Positions 48,726 through 56,642 of a stretch of 64,000 nucleotides of DNA are shown here, in pieces. Source of the DNA: Pseudomonadota bacterium (lineage in GTDB: Bacteria; Pseudomonadota; Alphaproteobacteria; Sphingomonadales; Sphingomonadaceae); NCBI GenBank assembly GCA_023389105.1, contig JAEWEY010000004.1, forward strand, positions 744,001 through 808,000. Direction: 5' to 3'. Numbering within the stretch: position 1 is the first letter of the stretch; every line of letters begins with the position of its first letter. Below the pieces are notes generated by a model, which did not search any database, was not told the DNA's origin, and worked only from the letters and a program-made list of their open reading frames with translations. Made by a program: the position numbers and the translations under genes.

Positions 48726-49019
48726 TTGGCGGGTCGGTCGAACCAGCCCGACCCCCTGACCCACGCCTACCGCAAGGATCTGGCCGACATCGCGCTCGCC
48801 GGCCGCGTGATCGCATCGCACTATGCCGAGCCGGCACCGCGCCATGTCATCTCCGCCAGCGAGCTTCGCGTCGCGGCTTCCGAGGAATCGGAAGTGATTG
48901 CAACGCTTCGGGCGGGCGAGCCGTTTGCGCTGCTCGACGATAGCCTGGGTTGGGCCTGGGGCTACGCCGGCGAGGACCGCCGCGTTGGTTATGTCCGCAG
49001 CGAGACGCTGACCGCCTGA
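48726..49019 (+). CDS. Standalone bacterial SH3-type domain, remnant of an NlpC/P60 endopeptidase
   Basis: About 97 residues from a TTG start. It begins S-N-Q-P-D-P-L-T-H-A-Y-R-K-D-L-A-D-I-A-L-A-G-R-V, the N-terminal lead-in of alphaproteobacterial NlpC/P60 (C40) endopeptidases, and continues through one SH3-like domain (L-R-A-G-E-P-F-A-L-L-D-D-S-L-G-W-A-W-G-Y). It stops after V-R-S-E-T-L-T-A. The catalytic C40 domain with its Cys-His pair should follow but is absent, since mltG lies antisense from six bases after the stop. It may be a gene truncated by deletion that still makes a binding domain. Confidence 0.6.
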   Translation: MAGRSNQPDPLTHAYRKDLADIALAGRVIASHYAEPAPRHVISASELRVAASEESEVIATLRAGEPFALLDDSLGWAWGYAGEDRRVGYVRSETLTA

Positions 49020-49024
49020 CGGCG

Positions 49025-49987
49025 CTACATCTGCCCCCGCTGGCGGCGCAGCGCATACCACTTCGCCACATTGGCATTGTGCTCGGCCAGCGTGTCCGCG
49101 AACACATGGCCGCCCGTTCCGTCGGCGACGAAGTACAAGGCCTTGGTCTTCGCCGGGTGAAGCACTGCCGCAATGCTCGCCTTGCCTGGATTGGCGATCG
49201 GGCCGACCGGCAAACCGGGCCGCTTGTACGTGTTGTATCCGTTGTCGGCGTTGAGTTCCGATTTGAGGATGCGGCGCCCGAGCGGCTTCCCCTTGGTCAC
49301 CGGATAGATGACCGTCGGGTCGGCATCCAGCTTCATGCCGATACGCAGCCGGTTGCAATAGACGCCCGCGATCATCGGCCGCTCACTCGCCTTGCCGGTT
49401 TCTTTCTCGACGATCGAGGCCATGGTCACCGCCTGTTCCGGCGTAGCCACCGGACAGTCGGGCGTTCGCTTCGGCCATAGCTCGGCGACCGTGCGGTTCA
49501 TCGCGGCCTGCATGCGGGCGACAACCGCACCCCGCGCTTCGCCGCGCTGGTAACTGTAGCTGTCGGGAAGCAGCGAACCCTCGACGATTTCGGGCATGGG
49601 GCCGGCGAGATATTTGTTGGCCGCCAGTTTCTCGGCAACGACGATTGAAGGCATCCCCTCGGTGACAGTGATCAACCGCTGCAGCGGCTGACCATGTTGC
49701 AACAGGTCGAGAATGGAAGCGCCGCCCATTCCCTTGGGAATTTCGAACTCGCCGGCCTGTATAGGGTCCTGCGAGCCAAGTAAGCGCGCCATGACGCGAT
49801 AGGTCCGCGCGCTACCGGGTATCGCGCCCTGCTTTTCCAGCTCGCGCGCCACGCTTGAGACGCTCGACCCTTCCTTGACGATGATGGTGTGCGGCCCCGG
49901 CTTGGGCCCGGCGCCCCACCACAGAAAATACAGGGCAATCAAGGCACCCAGGACAAGCCCGGCCGCCAATAGCGCGACCCGCTTCAC
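49025..49987 (-). CDS. mltG: Endolytic murein transglycosylase MltG
   Basis: 320 residues of the YceG/MltG family. An N-terminal membrane helix (about 5-24) is followed by a LysM-like part and the catalytic domain, where the glutamate lies in M-A-S-I-V-E-K-E-T and later motifs include Y-N-T-Y-K-R-P-G-L-P and A-L-Y-F-V-A-D-G-T-G-G-H. It cuts nascent glycan strands and sets their length. The GTG start overlaps the stop of fabF (GTGA), the usual alphaproteobacterial acpP-fabF-mltG order. It acts at the periplasmic face. Confidence 0.95.
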   Translation of the reverse strand: MKRVALLAAGLVLGALIALYFLWWGAGPKPGPHTIIVKEGSSVSSVARELEKQGAIPGSARTYRVMARLLGSQDPIQAGEFEIPKGMGGASILDLLQHGQPLQRLITVTEGMPSIVVAEKLAANKYLAGPMPEIVEGSLLPDSYSYQRGEARGAVVARMQAAMNRTVAELWPKRTPDCPVATPEQAVTMASIVEKETGKASERPMIAGVYCNRLRIGMKLDADPTVIYPVTKGKPLGRRILKSELNADNGYNTYKRPGLPVGPIANPGKASIAAVLHPAKTKALYFVADGTGGHVFADTLAEHNANVAKWYALRRQRGQM

Positions 49988-51240
49988 ACGGCTTTCACGA
50001 TCAGCGAAGCGTTCGTCCCGCCAAACCCAAAGCTGTTGTTCAACGCCGCCCGGACGCGCCGTTTCTTCGCCTTATGCGGCACGAGATCGACCCCTTCCGT
50101 GCCTTCGTCCGGATCGTCGAGATTTAGCGTGGGCGGCACGATCTGGTCGCGAATGGCCAGGATGCAGAAGATTGTCTCGACTGCGCCGGCACCGCCGAGC
50201 AAGTGGCCGATCGCCGACTTGGTGCTGCTCATCGATGCACCGCCAAGGTCATCGCCTAGCACCCGCTTCACCGCGCCAAGCTCGATCGTGTCGGCCATGG
50301 TCGAGGTGCCGTGCGCATTCACATAGTCGATGTCGTCAGGCTTCAGGCCGGCCTTACGCAGCGCCATGCGCATCGCGAGTTCAGCCCCGCGGCCCTCCGG
50401 ATGCGGCGCCGTTACGTGATAGGCATCGCCCGACAGGCCGTACCCGACCACTTCGGCATAGATTTTCGCGCCCCGGGCCTTGGCATGCTCATATTCCTCA
50501 AGCACGACGACACCCGCGCCCTCGCCCATAACAAACCCTTCGCGTCCCTTGTCATAAGGGCGGCTAGCCTCGGTCGGCCGGTCGTTAAACGCGGTGTTGA
50601 GGGCCTTGGCCTGCGCGAAGCCCGCCACGCCGAGCGGGTTGATGGTGCTCTCTGCACCCCCCGCCAGCATGATGTCGGCGTCGCCATCCTTGATCATTCG
50701 CGCCGCGTCCCCGATCGAATGCGCGCCGGTCGAGCAGGCGGTCACCACCGAATGGTTCGGGCCCATCAGGCCGTATTTGATCGACACCTGGCCGCTGGTG
50801 AGGTTGATCAGGCGGCCGTGCACGAAGTGCGGCGACACGCGCCCAGGGCCGCGCTCGGCAAGCACCAGGGACTCACTTTCGATGCCTGGCAACCCGCCGA
50901 TGCCCGAGCCGATCGAAACGCCCGCGCGTTCCTTGGTCTCCTGGTCCATCTCCGTCAGCCCGGCGTCTTCCAGCGCCTGCCCCGCGGCATCGATGGCGTA
51001 GACGATGAACGGATCGACCTGGCGCTGGACCTTGTGGTCGACGCGCTTGTCGGGGTCAAAGCCCCACTCGTGATCCTTGGCTTTCACCTCGCCGGCGATC
51101 TTGGCCTTCTGGTCCGACACATCGAACCGGGTGATCGGCGCAATCCCGCTCTTTCCGGCAATGAGATTCTGCCACGTCGTCTCGACGTCCGCGCCAAGCG
51201 GCGTCACGAGCCCGAGACCTGTCACCACGACACGACGCAT
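49984..51240 (-). CDS. fabF: Beta-ketoacyl-ACP synthase II
   Basis: 418 residues with the KAS catalytic triad visible: cysteine in V-T-A-C-S-T-G-A-H, and histidines in N-A-H-G-T-S-T and S-A-I-G-H-L-L-G-G-A-G. It condenses malonyl-ACP with acyl-ACP in fatty-acid elongation and helps thermal control of unsaturated chains. The ATG at 51240 has GGAG eight bases before it; a GTG three codons upstream is the alternative. A strong hairpin separates it from acpP, and its stop overlaps the mltG start. Confidence 0.95.
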   Translation of the reverse strand: MRRVVVTGLGLVTPLGADVETTWQNLIAGKSGIAPITRFDVSDQKAKIAGEVKAKDHEWGFDPDKRVDHKVQRQVDPFIVYAIDAAGQALEDAGLTEMDQETKERAGVSIGSGIGGLPGIESESLVLAERGPGRVSPHFVHGRLINLTSGQVSIKYGLMGPNHSVVTACSTGAHSIGDAARMIKDGDADIMLAGGAESTINPLGVAGFAQAKALNTAFNDRPTEASRPYDKGREGFVMGEGAGVVVLEEYEHAKARGAKIYAEVVGYGLSGDAYHVTAPHPEGRGAELAMRMALRKAGLKPDDIDYVNAHGTSTMADTIELGAVKRVLGDDLGGASMSSTKSAIGHLLGGAGAVETIFCILAIRDQIVPPTLNLDDPDEGTEGVDLVPHKAKKRRVRAALNNSFGFGGTNASLIVKAV

Positions 51241-51271
51241 ATCGTTCACTCCATCCGTCCTTTCAAACGCA

Positions 51272-51302
51272 AACGGCCTCCCGATCGATACGGGAAGCCG
51301 TT
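51272..51302 (-). terminator. Hairpin between acpP and fabF, partial terminator
   Basis: A 12-base-pair stem (AACGGCCTCCCG at 51272-51283 with CGGGAAGCCGTT at 51291-51302, one G-T pair) encloses a seven-base loop. On the minus strand TTTGCGTTTG follows, a weak T-tract. It lies between acpP and fabF, so it may reduce readthrough and keep ACP more abundant than FabF. Confidence 0.65.
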
Positions 51303-51348
51303 CGTGCCGCCTTTTCGGCGTATATGGCGGCAGGTCAGCTGACCCGGC

Positions 51349-51585
51349 TTAGCCCTTGTTCTGGTCGATATATTCAATCGCGTCGCGAACGGTCGTGATC
51401 TTCTCCGCGGCGTCGTCCGGGATTTCGACCCCGAACTCTTCCTCGAACGCCATGACCAACTCGACGATGTCGAGGCTGTCGGCGCCCAGATCGTCGATGA
51501 AGCTCGCGTCTTCAGTGACCTTGCCGGCTTCAACGCCGAGATGTTCGACGACGATCTTCTTTACCCGATCGGCAGTCTCGCTCAT
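51349..51585 (-). CDS. acpP: Acyl carrier protein
   Basis: 78 residues, the usual ACP length, very acidic. The phosphopantetheine serine is S37 in the D-S-L-D motif (G-A-D-S-L-D-I-V-E). It carries the growing acyl chain for fatty-acid synthesis and donates it to LipB, lipid A and phospholipid enzymes. First gene of the acpP-fabF-mltG unit; a GAGGAAG site precedes the ATG. The hairpin downstream probably keeps its level above fabF. Confidence 0.97.
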   Translation of the reverse strand: MSETADRVKKIVVEHLGVEAGKVTEDASFIDDLGADSLDIVELVMAFEEEFGVEIPDDAAEKITTVRDAIEYIDQNKG

Positions 51586-51682
51586 GTGGGGCTTCCTCCG
51601 TGTTGTGCTTTGGCGCTGCCCTAGCGTTGCGTCCCTAACGCTGCAAGTGGCGGACGGGGCTCGAAATCACTAGGTCGGCGGC

Positions 51683-52132
51683 ATGCAGGGACGCCCTCTT
51701 ACCGCCGGCGAAGTCGAGCTTGCACGCTCCATTTTCGGCGATGCCATGCAATATGAACCCGTGCGGATGATCCGCGGCAAATGGTGGCCGCTCCAGCCGC
51801 GGCGGTCGGCCATGGCCCCGACAGGAAGCATCTGGTTTCACCCCGACGGCGGCGGCTGGTCCGAAGACTTCAGCAAGGAATCTCTCGCGCTGCAGGCCTT
51901 CTGGATGCACGAAATGACCCACGTCTGGCAGGCCCAGAAGCGCGGCCGCTTCTACCTGCCGCTCATGCGCCACCCCTTCTGCCGGTACCAATACGAACTT
52001 CAGCCCGGCCGGCCGTTCGAGCGGTACGGGATCGAGCAACAGGCCGAGATTGTCCGCCACCGCTTCCTCGCCGACCGCGGCGCGGTGGTTTCTTGCGAAC
52101 CCCCCTGGAACCTCCTGACGTTCGAGCGCTAG
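51683..52132 (+). CDS. Conserved HExxH protein ('Vgr-related')
   Basis: 149 residues containing a zinc-peptidase-like helix H76-E77-M-T-H80-V-W-Q and, 37-41 residues later, a glutamate-rich helix (E118 and E122 in I-E-Q-Q-A-E-I-V) that could supply a third ligand. There is no signal peptide. I recall sphingomonad proteins annotated as vgr related with the same motif; no relation to the Vgr spike is visible here. Function unknown, zinc binding is inferred. It lies alone, divergent from acpP. Confidence 0.7.
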   Translation: MQGRPLTAGEVELARSIFGDAMQYEPVRMIRGKWWPLQPRRSAMAPTGSIWFHPDGGGWSEDFSKESLALQAFWMHEMTHVWQAQKRGRFYLPLMRHPFCRYQYELQPGRPFERYGIEQQAEIVRHRFLADRGAVVSCEPPWNLLTFER

Positions 52133-52267
52133 AGATCGTTACGGCTGTAACTCAAATGCAACATCCTCTTAGGGAAAGTTGCCAACCCAGCGCCCTCCCC
52201 TTCCGCGCCTACTGTCGTTTCGGGCATAGTGTCGCTTAGGCAACACAAGTGCCGAAGGGGAAAATCC

Positions 52268-54853
52268 ATGCGCGCCACCGCAGCTTTGCTGATCGGAACG
52301 TCTTTGCTCGCCGTCGCCACGCCGGCACTCGCTCAAACCCAGCCGGAACAGACCGCCCAGGCAGTCAATCCGCCCGCGACCGCTCCCGCGTCCGAGCCGG
52401 ACCAAGGCGCGATCATCGTCACCGCGACGAAGCGCGCGTCGACGGTGCAGGACGTACCCTTCTCGGTCAACGCGCAGACACAGGCAGACATCCAGCGCGC
52501 CAATGCGCAAACGATCGAGGACATCAGCCGCAACGTGGCTGGCCTGACGGTGCAGAACCTTGGCCCCGGCCAGAGCCAGGTCTCCGTCCGCGGCGTGTCC
52601 GCCGGCCAGGTCGTCCGCGACCAGCCGGGCGTGAAGGAACAGGTCGGCATCTACCTCGACGAAAGCGTCGTCTCGCTGTCGCTGTTCACGCCGGACTTGG
52701 ATCTCTTCGACCTTAACCGGGTGGAGACACTCCGCGGCCCCCAGGGCACGCTGTTCGGCTCCGGTTCTGTCGGCGGCACCATCCGCTACATCACCAACCA
52801 GCCCAAGCTGGATCGCATTGAGGGTCAGGTCGAAGCTGGCGTCAACGTCGCGAAAGGCGGCGACCTGGGCTACGAGGCCAAGGGCGCGCTCAACCTGCCC
52901 ATCGGCAATGTCGCGGCCATCCGCGGCGTCCTTTATTATTCGCACTTCCCGGGCTTCATCAACGCGGTCGGCCCGGCGGCCGGCAAGAACGTCAACGACG
53001 GCCAGCGCTACGGTGGCCGCCTGTCGATGCTGCTGCAGCCTTCGGACTCGCTCAAGATCACGCCCCGCGTCGTGTGGCAGCGAGCCACGGCGAACGGTTT
53101 CAATCGCGAGGAATTCTACAACCTCTACGACAACCAGTTCGTCACGCAGAACGATCTCAGCAAGGGTGACCGTCAGGTCTATCTGAAGCTGCCCGAACGC
53201 TTCAAGGATCAGACTTCGCTCTACGACCTGACCGTCGCCTATGACTTCGGTCCGGCCGAGCTGACGTCGGTCAGCAGCTACCTGCATCGCAACATCCTGG
53301 TCAGCCGCGACGCCTCGGCGCTCACCGGCTCCGTCAGCGTCGACCTCGGCTTCCCGCCAGCCGGCATCAACCTCGCGTCAAACCTGCGCGATACGACCAA
53401 ACTCGACCAGTTCACCCAGGAGCTCCGCCTCTCGTCCACGAGCAGCGGGCCGTTCCAGTGGGTCTTCGGCGGGTTCTACAGCCACGTCGATCGCGACTAC
53501 CTGCAAAGCCTGCCGACGCCCGGCTACGACTTCTACACCGACGCGACGCTCGGTGCCGGAACCTCGCGCGCCGTCGACAATGGCTTCAATCTTCCCGACA
53601 ACCCGTACCACGCCCGCCTGCCCTATGTGATCAAGCAGAAGGCGCTGTTCGGCGAAGCGAGCTACAAGTTCGGGCAGATCAAGCTGACCGGCGGCGGCCG
53701 CTGGTACGACTTTAAGGAGCAGCGCAGCTTCAAGTCGGGCGGCCTGTTCGCCGGTGGCGATAATCGCACCGACAGCACCAAGTCGAACGGCTTCAGCCCC
53801 CGCGGCATCGTCAGCTGGGAGCCCAGCCGAAGCCTCAGCGTCAATGCGCAGGTCGCGAAGGGCTTCCGCCTCGGCGGCGTCAACGATCCGCTCAATGTGC
53901 CGATCTGCACGCCCGCGGACCGCGCCATCTTCGGCGGGTTCCAGAACTACAAGGATGAAACGCTCTGGAACTATGAAGCGGGTGTCAAATATTCGAAGCG
54001 CGGCGTGACGTTCAACGCGTCGGCTTTCTACAACAAGATCCGCAACCTGCAGGTCACGCTGGATGCCGGCAGCTGCTCCTCGCGTATCGTGTTCAACGTG
54101 CCCAAGGCGCATTCGCAGGGTGTCGAGGCCGAGCTGTCGCTGCACCCGGTCGTCGGGCTCGACCTGTCCTTCGCCGGCAGTCTGCTCGACTCGAAGTTCG
54201 ATTCCACCGTGCGCTCCGGCGCCGGGGCGATCATCGGCGGGATCGAGGACGGCAACCGTCTGCCGACGGTGCCGAAATATCAGTTCGCGGCGATCGCCAA
54301 TTACGAAACCCGCTTCAACTCGGCAGCCGACTGGTACGTCAACGGCAGCGTGCAGCGGATCGGCAACCGCATCACCCAGCCGAGCGATCAGGACCCGGCA
54401 TCGCAGCTCATCCGGCTGACCTACTTCAACACGGTCACGGGTGCGTCGGGCGTGCGTCCGCCGACGGACATCGGCTCATATTATCTGCCGGCCTACACCC
54501 TCGTGAACCTGTCCGCCGGTCTGAAGTGGGACAGCGGTTGGGAGGTCTCCGCCTACGTCAAGAATCTGTTCGACAAGGATCCGAAGCTCTCGTTCGACCG
54601 CGAGCGCGGCGGTCGGGCACGGCTTGGCTACAACGTCGGCCTGCCGCGGATCATCGGCATGACGGTGCGCAAGAGCTTCGGCGAGAGCATGGCTCCGCCG
54701 CCGCCCCCACCGCCGCCGCCGCCCCCGCCGCCGCCCCCGGCCACGCAGACCTGCGCGGACGGCTCGGTAATCGACGCTGCGGCGACCTGCCCGGTGCCGC
54801 CGCCACCGCCGCCGCCCCCGCCCCCGCCGGCAGCCACGCCCGAACGCGGCTAA
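52268..54853 (+). CDS. TonB-dependent receptor with a polyproline C-terminal tail
   Basis: 861 residues. A signal peptide ends near A-L-A-Q. A plug domain follows, starting with D-Q-G-A-I-I-V-T-A-T-K-R as TonB-box-like segment and R-G-P-Q-G-T-L-F-G as hallmark, then a 22-strand barrel ending at I-I-G-M-T-V-R-K-S-F. Unusually the chain continues about 50 residues with a run of about 15 prolines, a two-cysteine segment T-C-A-D-G-S-V-I-D-A-A-A-T-C, and a second run of about 11 prolines. The ATG at 52268 has AAGGGG upstream. The substrate is unknown; the following oxidase gene may act on it. Confidence 0.92.
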   Translation: MRATAALLIGTSLLAVATPALAQTQPEQTAQAVNPPATAPASEPDQGAIIVTATKRASTVQDVPFSVNAQTQADIQRANAQTIEDISRNVAGLTVQNLGPGQSQVSVRGVSAGQVVRDQPGVKEQVGIYLDESVVSLSLFTPDLDLFDLNRVETLRGPQGTLFGSGSVGGTIRYITNQPKLDRIEGQVEAGVNVAKGGDLGYEAKGALNLPIGNVAAIRGVLYYSHFPGFINAVGPAAGKNVNDGQRYGGRLSMLLQPSDSLKITPRVVWQRATANGFNREEFYNLYDNQFVTQNDLSKGDRQVYLKLPERFKDQTSLYDLTVAYDFGPAELTSVSSYLHRNILVSRDASALTGSVSVDLGFPPAGINLASNLRDTTKLDQFTQELRLSSTSSGPFQWVFGGFYSHVDRDYLQSLPTPGYDFYTDATLGAGTSRAVDNGFNLPDNPYHARLPYVIKQKALFGEASYKFGQIKLTGGGRWYDFKEQRSFKSGGLFAGGDNRTDSTKSNGFSPRGIVSWEPSRSLSVNAQVAKGFRLGGVNDPLNVPICTPADRAIFGGFQNYKDETLWNYEAGVKYSKRGVTFNASAFYNKIRNLQVTLDAGSCSSRIVFNVPKAHSQGVEAELSLHPVVGLDLSFAGSLLDSKFDSTVRSGAGAIIGGIEDGNRLPTVPKYQFAAIANYETRFNSAADWYVNGSVQRIGNRITQPSDQDPASQLIRLTYFNTVTGASGVRPPTDIGSYYLPAYTLVNLSAGLKWDSGWEVSAYVKNLFDKDPKLSFDRERGGRARLGYNVGLPRIIGMTVRKSFGESMAPPPPPPPPPPPPPPPATQTCADGSVIDAAATCPVPPPPPPPPPPPAATPERG

Positions 54854-54861
54854 GCCGAAAC

Positions 54862-56097
54862 GTGATCGACCTGACGCGCCGCTCGCTCCTCGCCGGAGCG
54901 GGCGGCGTTGTCGTTTCTCCGGCAGCCGCTAGGACCCGTCAGCTGATGAGCAAGAGCCATGTCGTGGTCGTGGGCGCGGGAGTCTTCGGTAGCTGGACCG
55001 CGACGCACCTCCTTCGCAAAGGCCACCGCGTCACGCTGATCGACGCCTGGGGCCCAGCCCATTCGCGCAGTTCGTCAGGCGGTGAATCCCGCATGACCCG
55101 CGGTGCCTACGGCAAGGACACGATCTATACTCGCATGGCGCTCGACAGCCTGCCCGAATGGAAGGCGTTGAGTGCCGTCTCCGGTCTTCCGATCTTTCAC
55201 GAATGCGGCGTGCTGTTCTTCTTCGCGAAGGAAGAGCCCTATCTCACCGACAGCCTCGCCGCGCATCGGCAAATGGGCATCCCGCTCCAGACCCTCGATC
55301 ATGGCGAAATGGCACGGAAGTTCCGGATGATCGACTTCACCGGCATCGGCATCGGCATGTACGAGCCGGGCTTTGGCGCACTGATGGCACGGCGGGCCGT
55401 CGGGCAGCTGGTCGACATCTTCGTTCAGCGCGGCGGCCGCTTTCGCCGCGGTGCCGTACAACCCCCAACGGGGGGCCGCGACCTAACGGAGATCACACTG
55501 TCGAGCGGCGAGCGCCTGAAGGCCGATCACTTCGTCTTCGCCGCTGGCCCGTGGCTTCCCAAGCTCTTCCCGGACGTCGTCGGCCCGCGCATCCTCCCGA
55601 CCCGTCAGGAAGTCTTTTTCTTCGCCCCGCCCGCCGGCGACAGCCGCTTCCTTCCCGGATCAATGCCGGGATGGGCCGATTTCAACGGCGGCGACATGTA
55701 TTACGGCTTCCCGGACCTCGAGAACCGCGGCGTCAAGTTCGCCCACGACCTGCACGGCGCGGAAGTCGATCCCGACACGCAGGACCGCCGACCCTCATCC
55801 GCCGCGCTGGCCGAGATCGTCGCCTATCGCGACCGGCGATTTCCGGCCCTGCGCGGCGCGCCGCTGACCGAGGCGCGCGTCTGCCAGTACGAAAACAGCT
55901 CTAACGGCGACTTCCTGATCGACCGTCACCCGCGCTGGCCCAACGTACTGCTGGTCGGTGGAGGCTCGGGCCATGGCTTCAAGCACGGCCCCGAAGTCGG
56001 CCGCTACGCCGCCAACCGCCTGATGGGATCAACCGAGCCCGAACCGCGGTTCAGCCTCGCCAGCAAAAGCGAGACCCACCACAGGGAGCTGCATTAG
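54862..56097 (+). CDS. Tat-exported FAD-dependent oxidoreductase (sarcosine-oxidase-like)
   Basis: 411 residues. The start gives a twin-arginine signal, T-R-R-S-L-L-A-G-A-G, then the Rossmann motif V-V-V-G-A-G-V-F-G of a DAO/sarcosine-oxidase fold and the glutamate/aspartate V-T-L-I-D-A. The C-terminal G-G-G-S-G-H-G-F-K-H closes the FAD site. Family members oxidise secondary amines such as sarcosine, N-methyltryptophan or pipecolate. The GTG at 54862 lies nine bases after the TonB-receptor stop, so the two are a unit: uptake at the outer membrane and oxidation in the periplasm is a reasonable but untested reading. Confidence 0.85.
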   Translation: MIDLTRRSLLAGAGGVVVSPAAARTRQLMSKSHVVVVGAGVFGSWTATHLLRKGHRVTLIDAWGPAHSRSSSGGESRMTRGAYGKDTIYTRMALDSLPEWKALSAVSGLPIFHECGVLFFFAKEEPYLTDSLAAHRQMGIPLQTLDHGEMARKFRMIDFTGIGIGMYEPGFGALMARRAVGQLVDIFVQRGGRFRRGAVQPPTGGRDLTEITLSSGERLKADHFVFAAGPWLPKLFPDVVGPRILPTRQEVFFFAPPAGDSRFLPGSMPGWADFNGGDMYYGFPDLENRGVKFAHDLHGAEVDPDTQDRRPSSAALAEIVAYRDRRFPALRGAPLTEARVCQYENSSNGDFLIDRHPRWPNVLLVGGGSGHGFKHGPEVGRYAANRLMGSTEPEPRFSLASKSETHHRELH

Positions 56098-56642
56098 TCC
56101 GGCTTCTTCGCCACCGCGACCAGTGCCGGCCGCAACAGGCGGTCCTTCATTGTGTAGCCGGCCTGCATCTCCTCGACGATCGTGCCCGGCTCCTTGTCGC
56201 TCGGCATTTCGATCATCGCCTGGTGCTTGTGCGGGTCGAGCGTTTCACCGACCGCCTGGATACGCGTGACGTTGTTGCGCTGGAATACGGCGTCGAGTTC
56301 GCGCGACGTGGCTTCGATCCCCGCGAGGAACTGGCTCGCGGTCTTGTCCGCCCGCAGCTCGTCGCTCACCGCTGCCAGCGCGCGGTCGAGGTGGTCCTTG
56401 ATCGCCAGCATGTCGCGCGCGAAGCCGGCCGCGGCATAGCTCGTCGCCTGCTGCAATTCCTGCTCCAGCCGGCGGCGAACGTTCTGCGTCTCCGCCGCGG
56501 CGTATAGCGCCTTGCTCTTGGCTTCCTCGAGCTGCTTCTCGAGCTCTGCCGCGCGGTCGTGCTCGGCCAGTTCCGGCGCGTCCTCGGCCGTTTCCTGGCG
56601 GATGTCTTCCGCTTCTTCGTGCAATTTTCCGTCGTCCGTCAT
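56094..56642 (-). CDS. grpE: Nucleotide exchange factor GrpE
   Basis: 182 residues. A charged N-terminal tail is followed by a long coiled coil (about 35-95, A-A-E-L-E-K-Q-L-E-E-A-K) and the C-terminal beta domain with P-H-K-H-Q-A-M and the D-K-E-P-G-T-I-V-E-E-M-Q-A-G-Y signature. It releases ADP from DnaK. The ATG overlaps the hrcA stop by four bases. dnaK and dnaJ are not here. The stop overlaps the oxidase gene on the other strand by four bases. Confidence 0.95.
   Translation of the reverse strand: MTDDGKLHEEAEDIRQETAEDAPELAEHDRAAELEKQLEEAKSKALYAAAETQNVRRRLEQELQQATSYAAAGFARDMLAIKDHLDRALAAVSDELRADKTASQFLAGIEATSRELDAVFQRNNVTRIQAVGETLDPHKHQAMIEMPSDKEPGTIVEEMQAGYTMKDRLLRPALVAVAKKPD

Noticed and set aside
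54690..54840. Polyproline runs read as a frameshifted or non-coding tract
   Set aside because: The receptor frame passes through both runs without interruption and between them encodes a sensible cysteine-bearing segment before its own stop.
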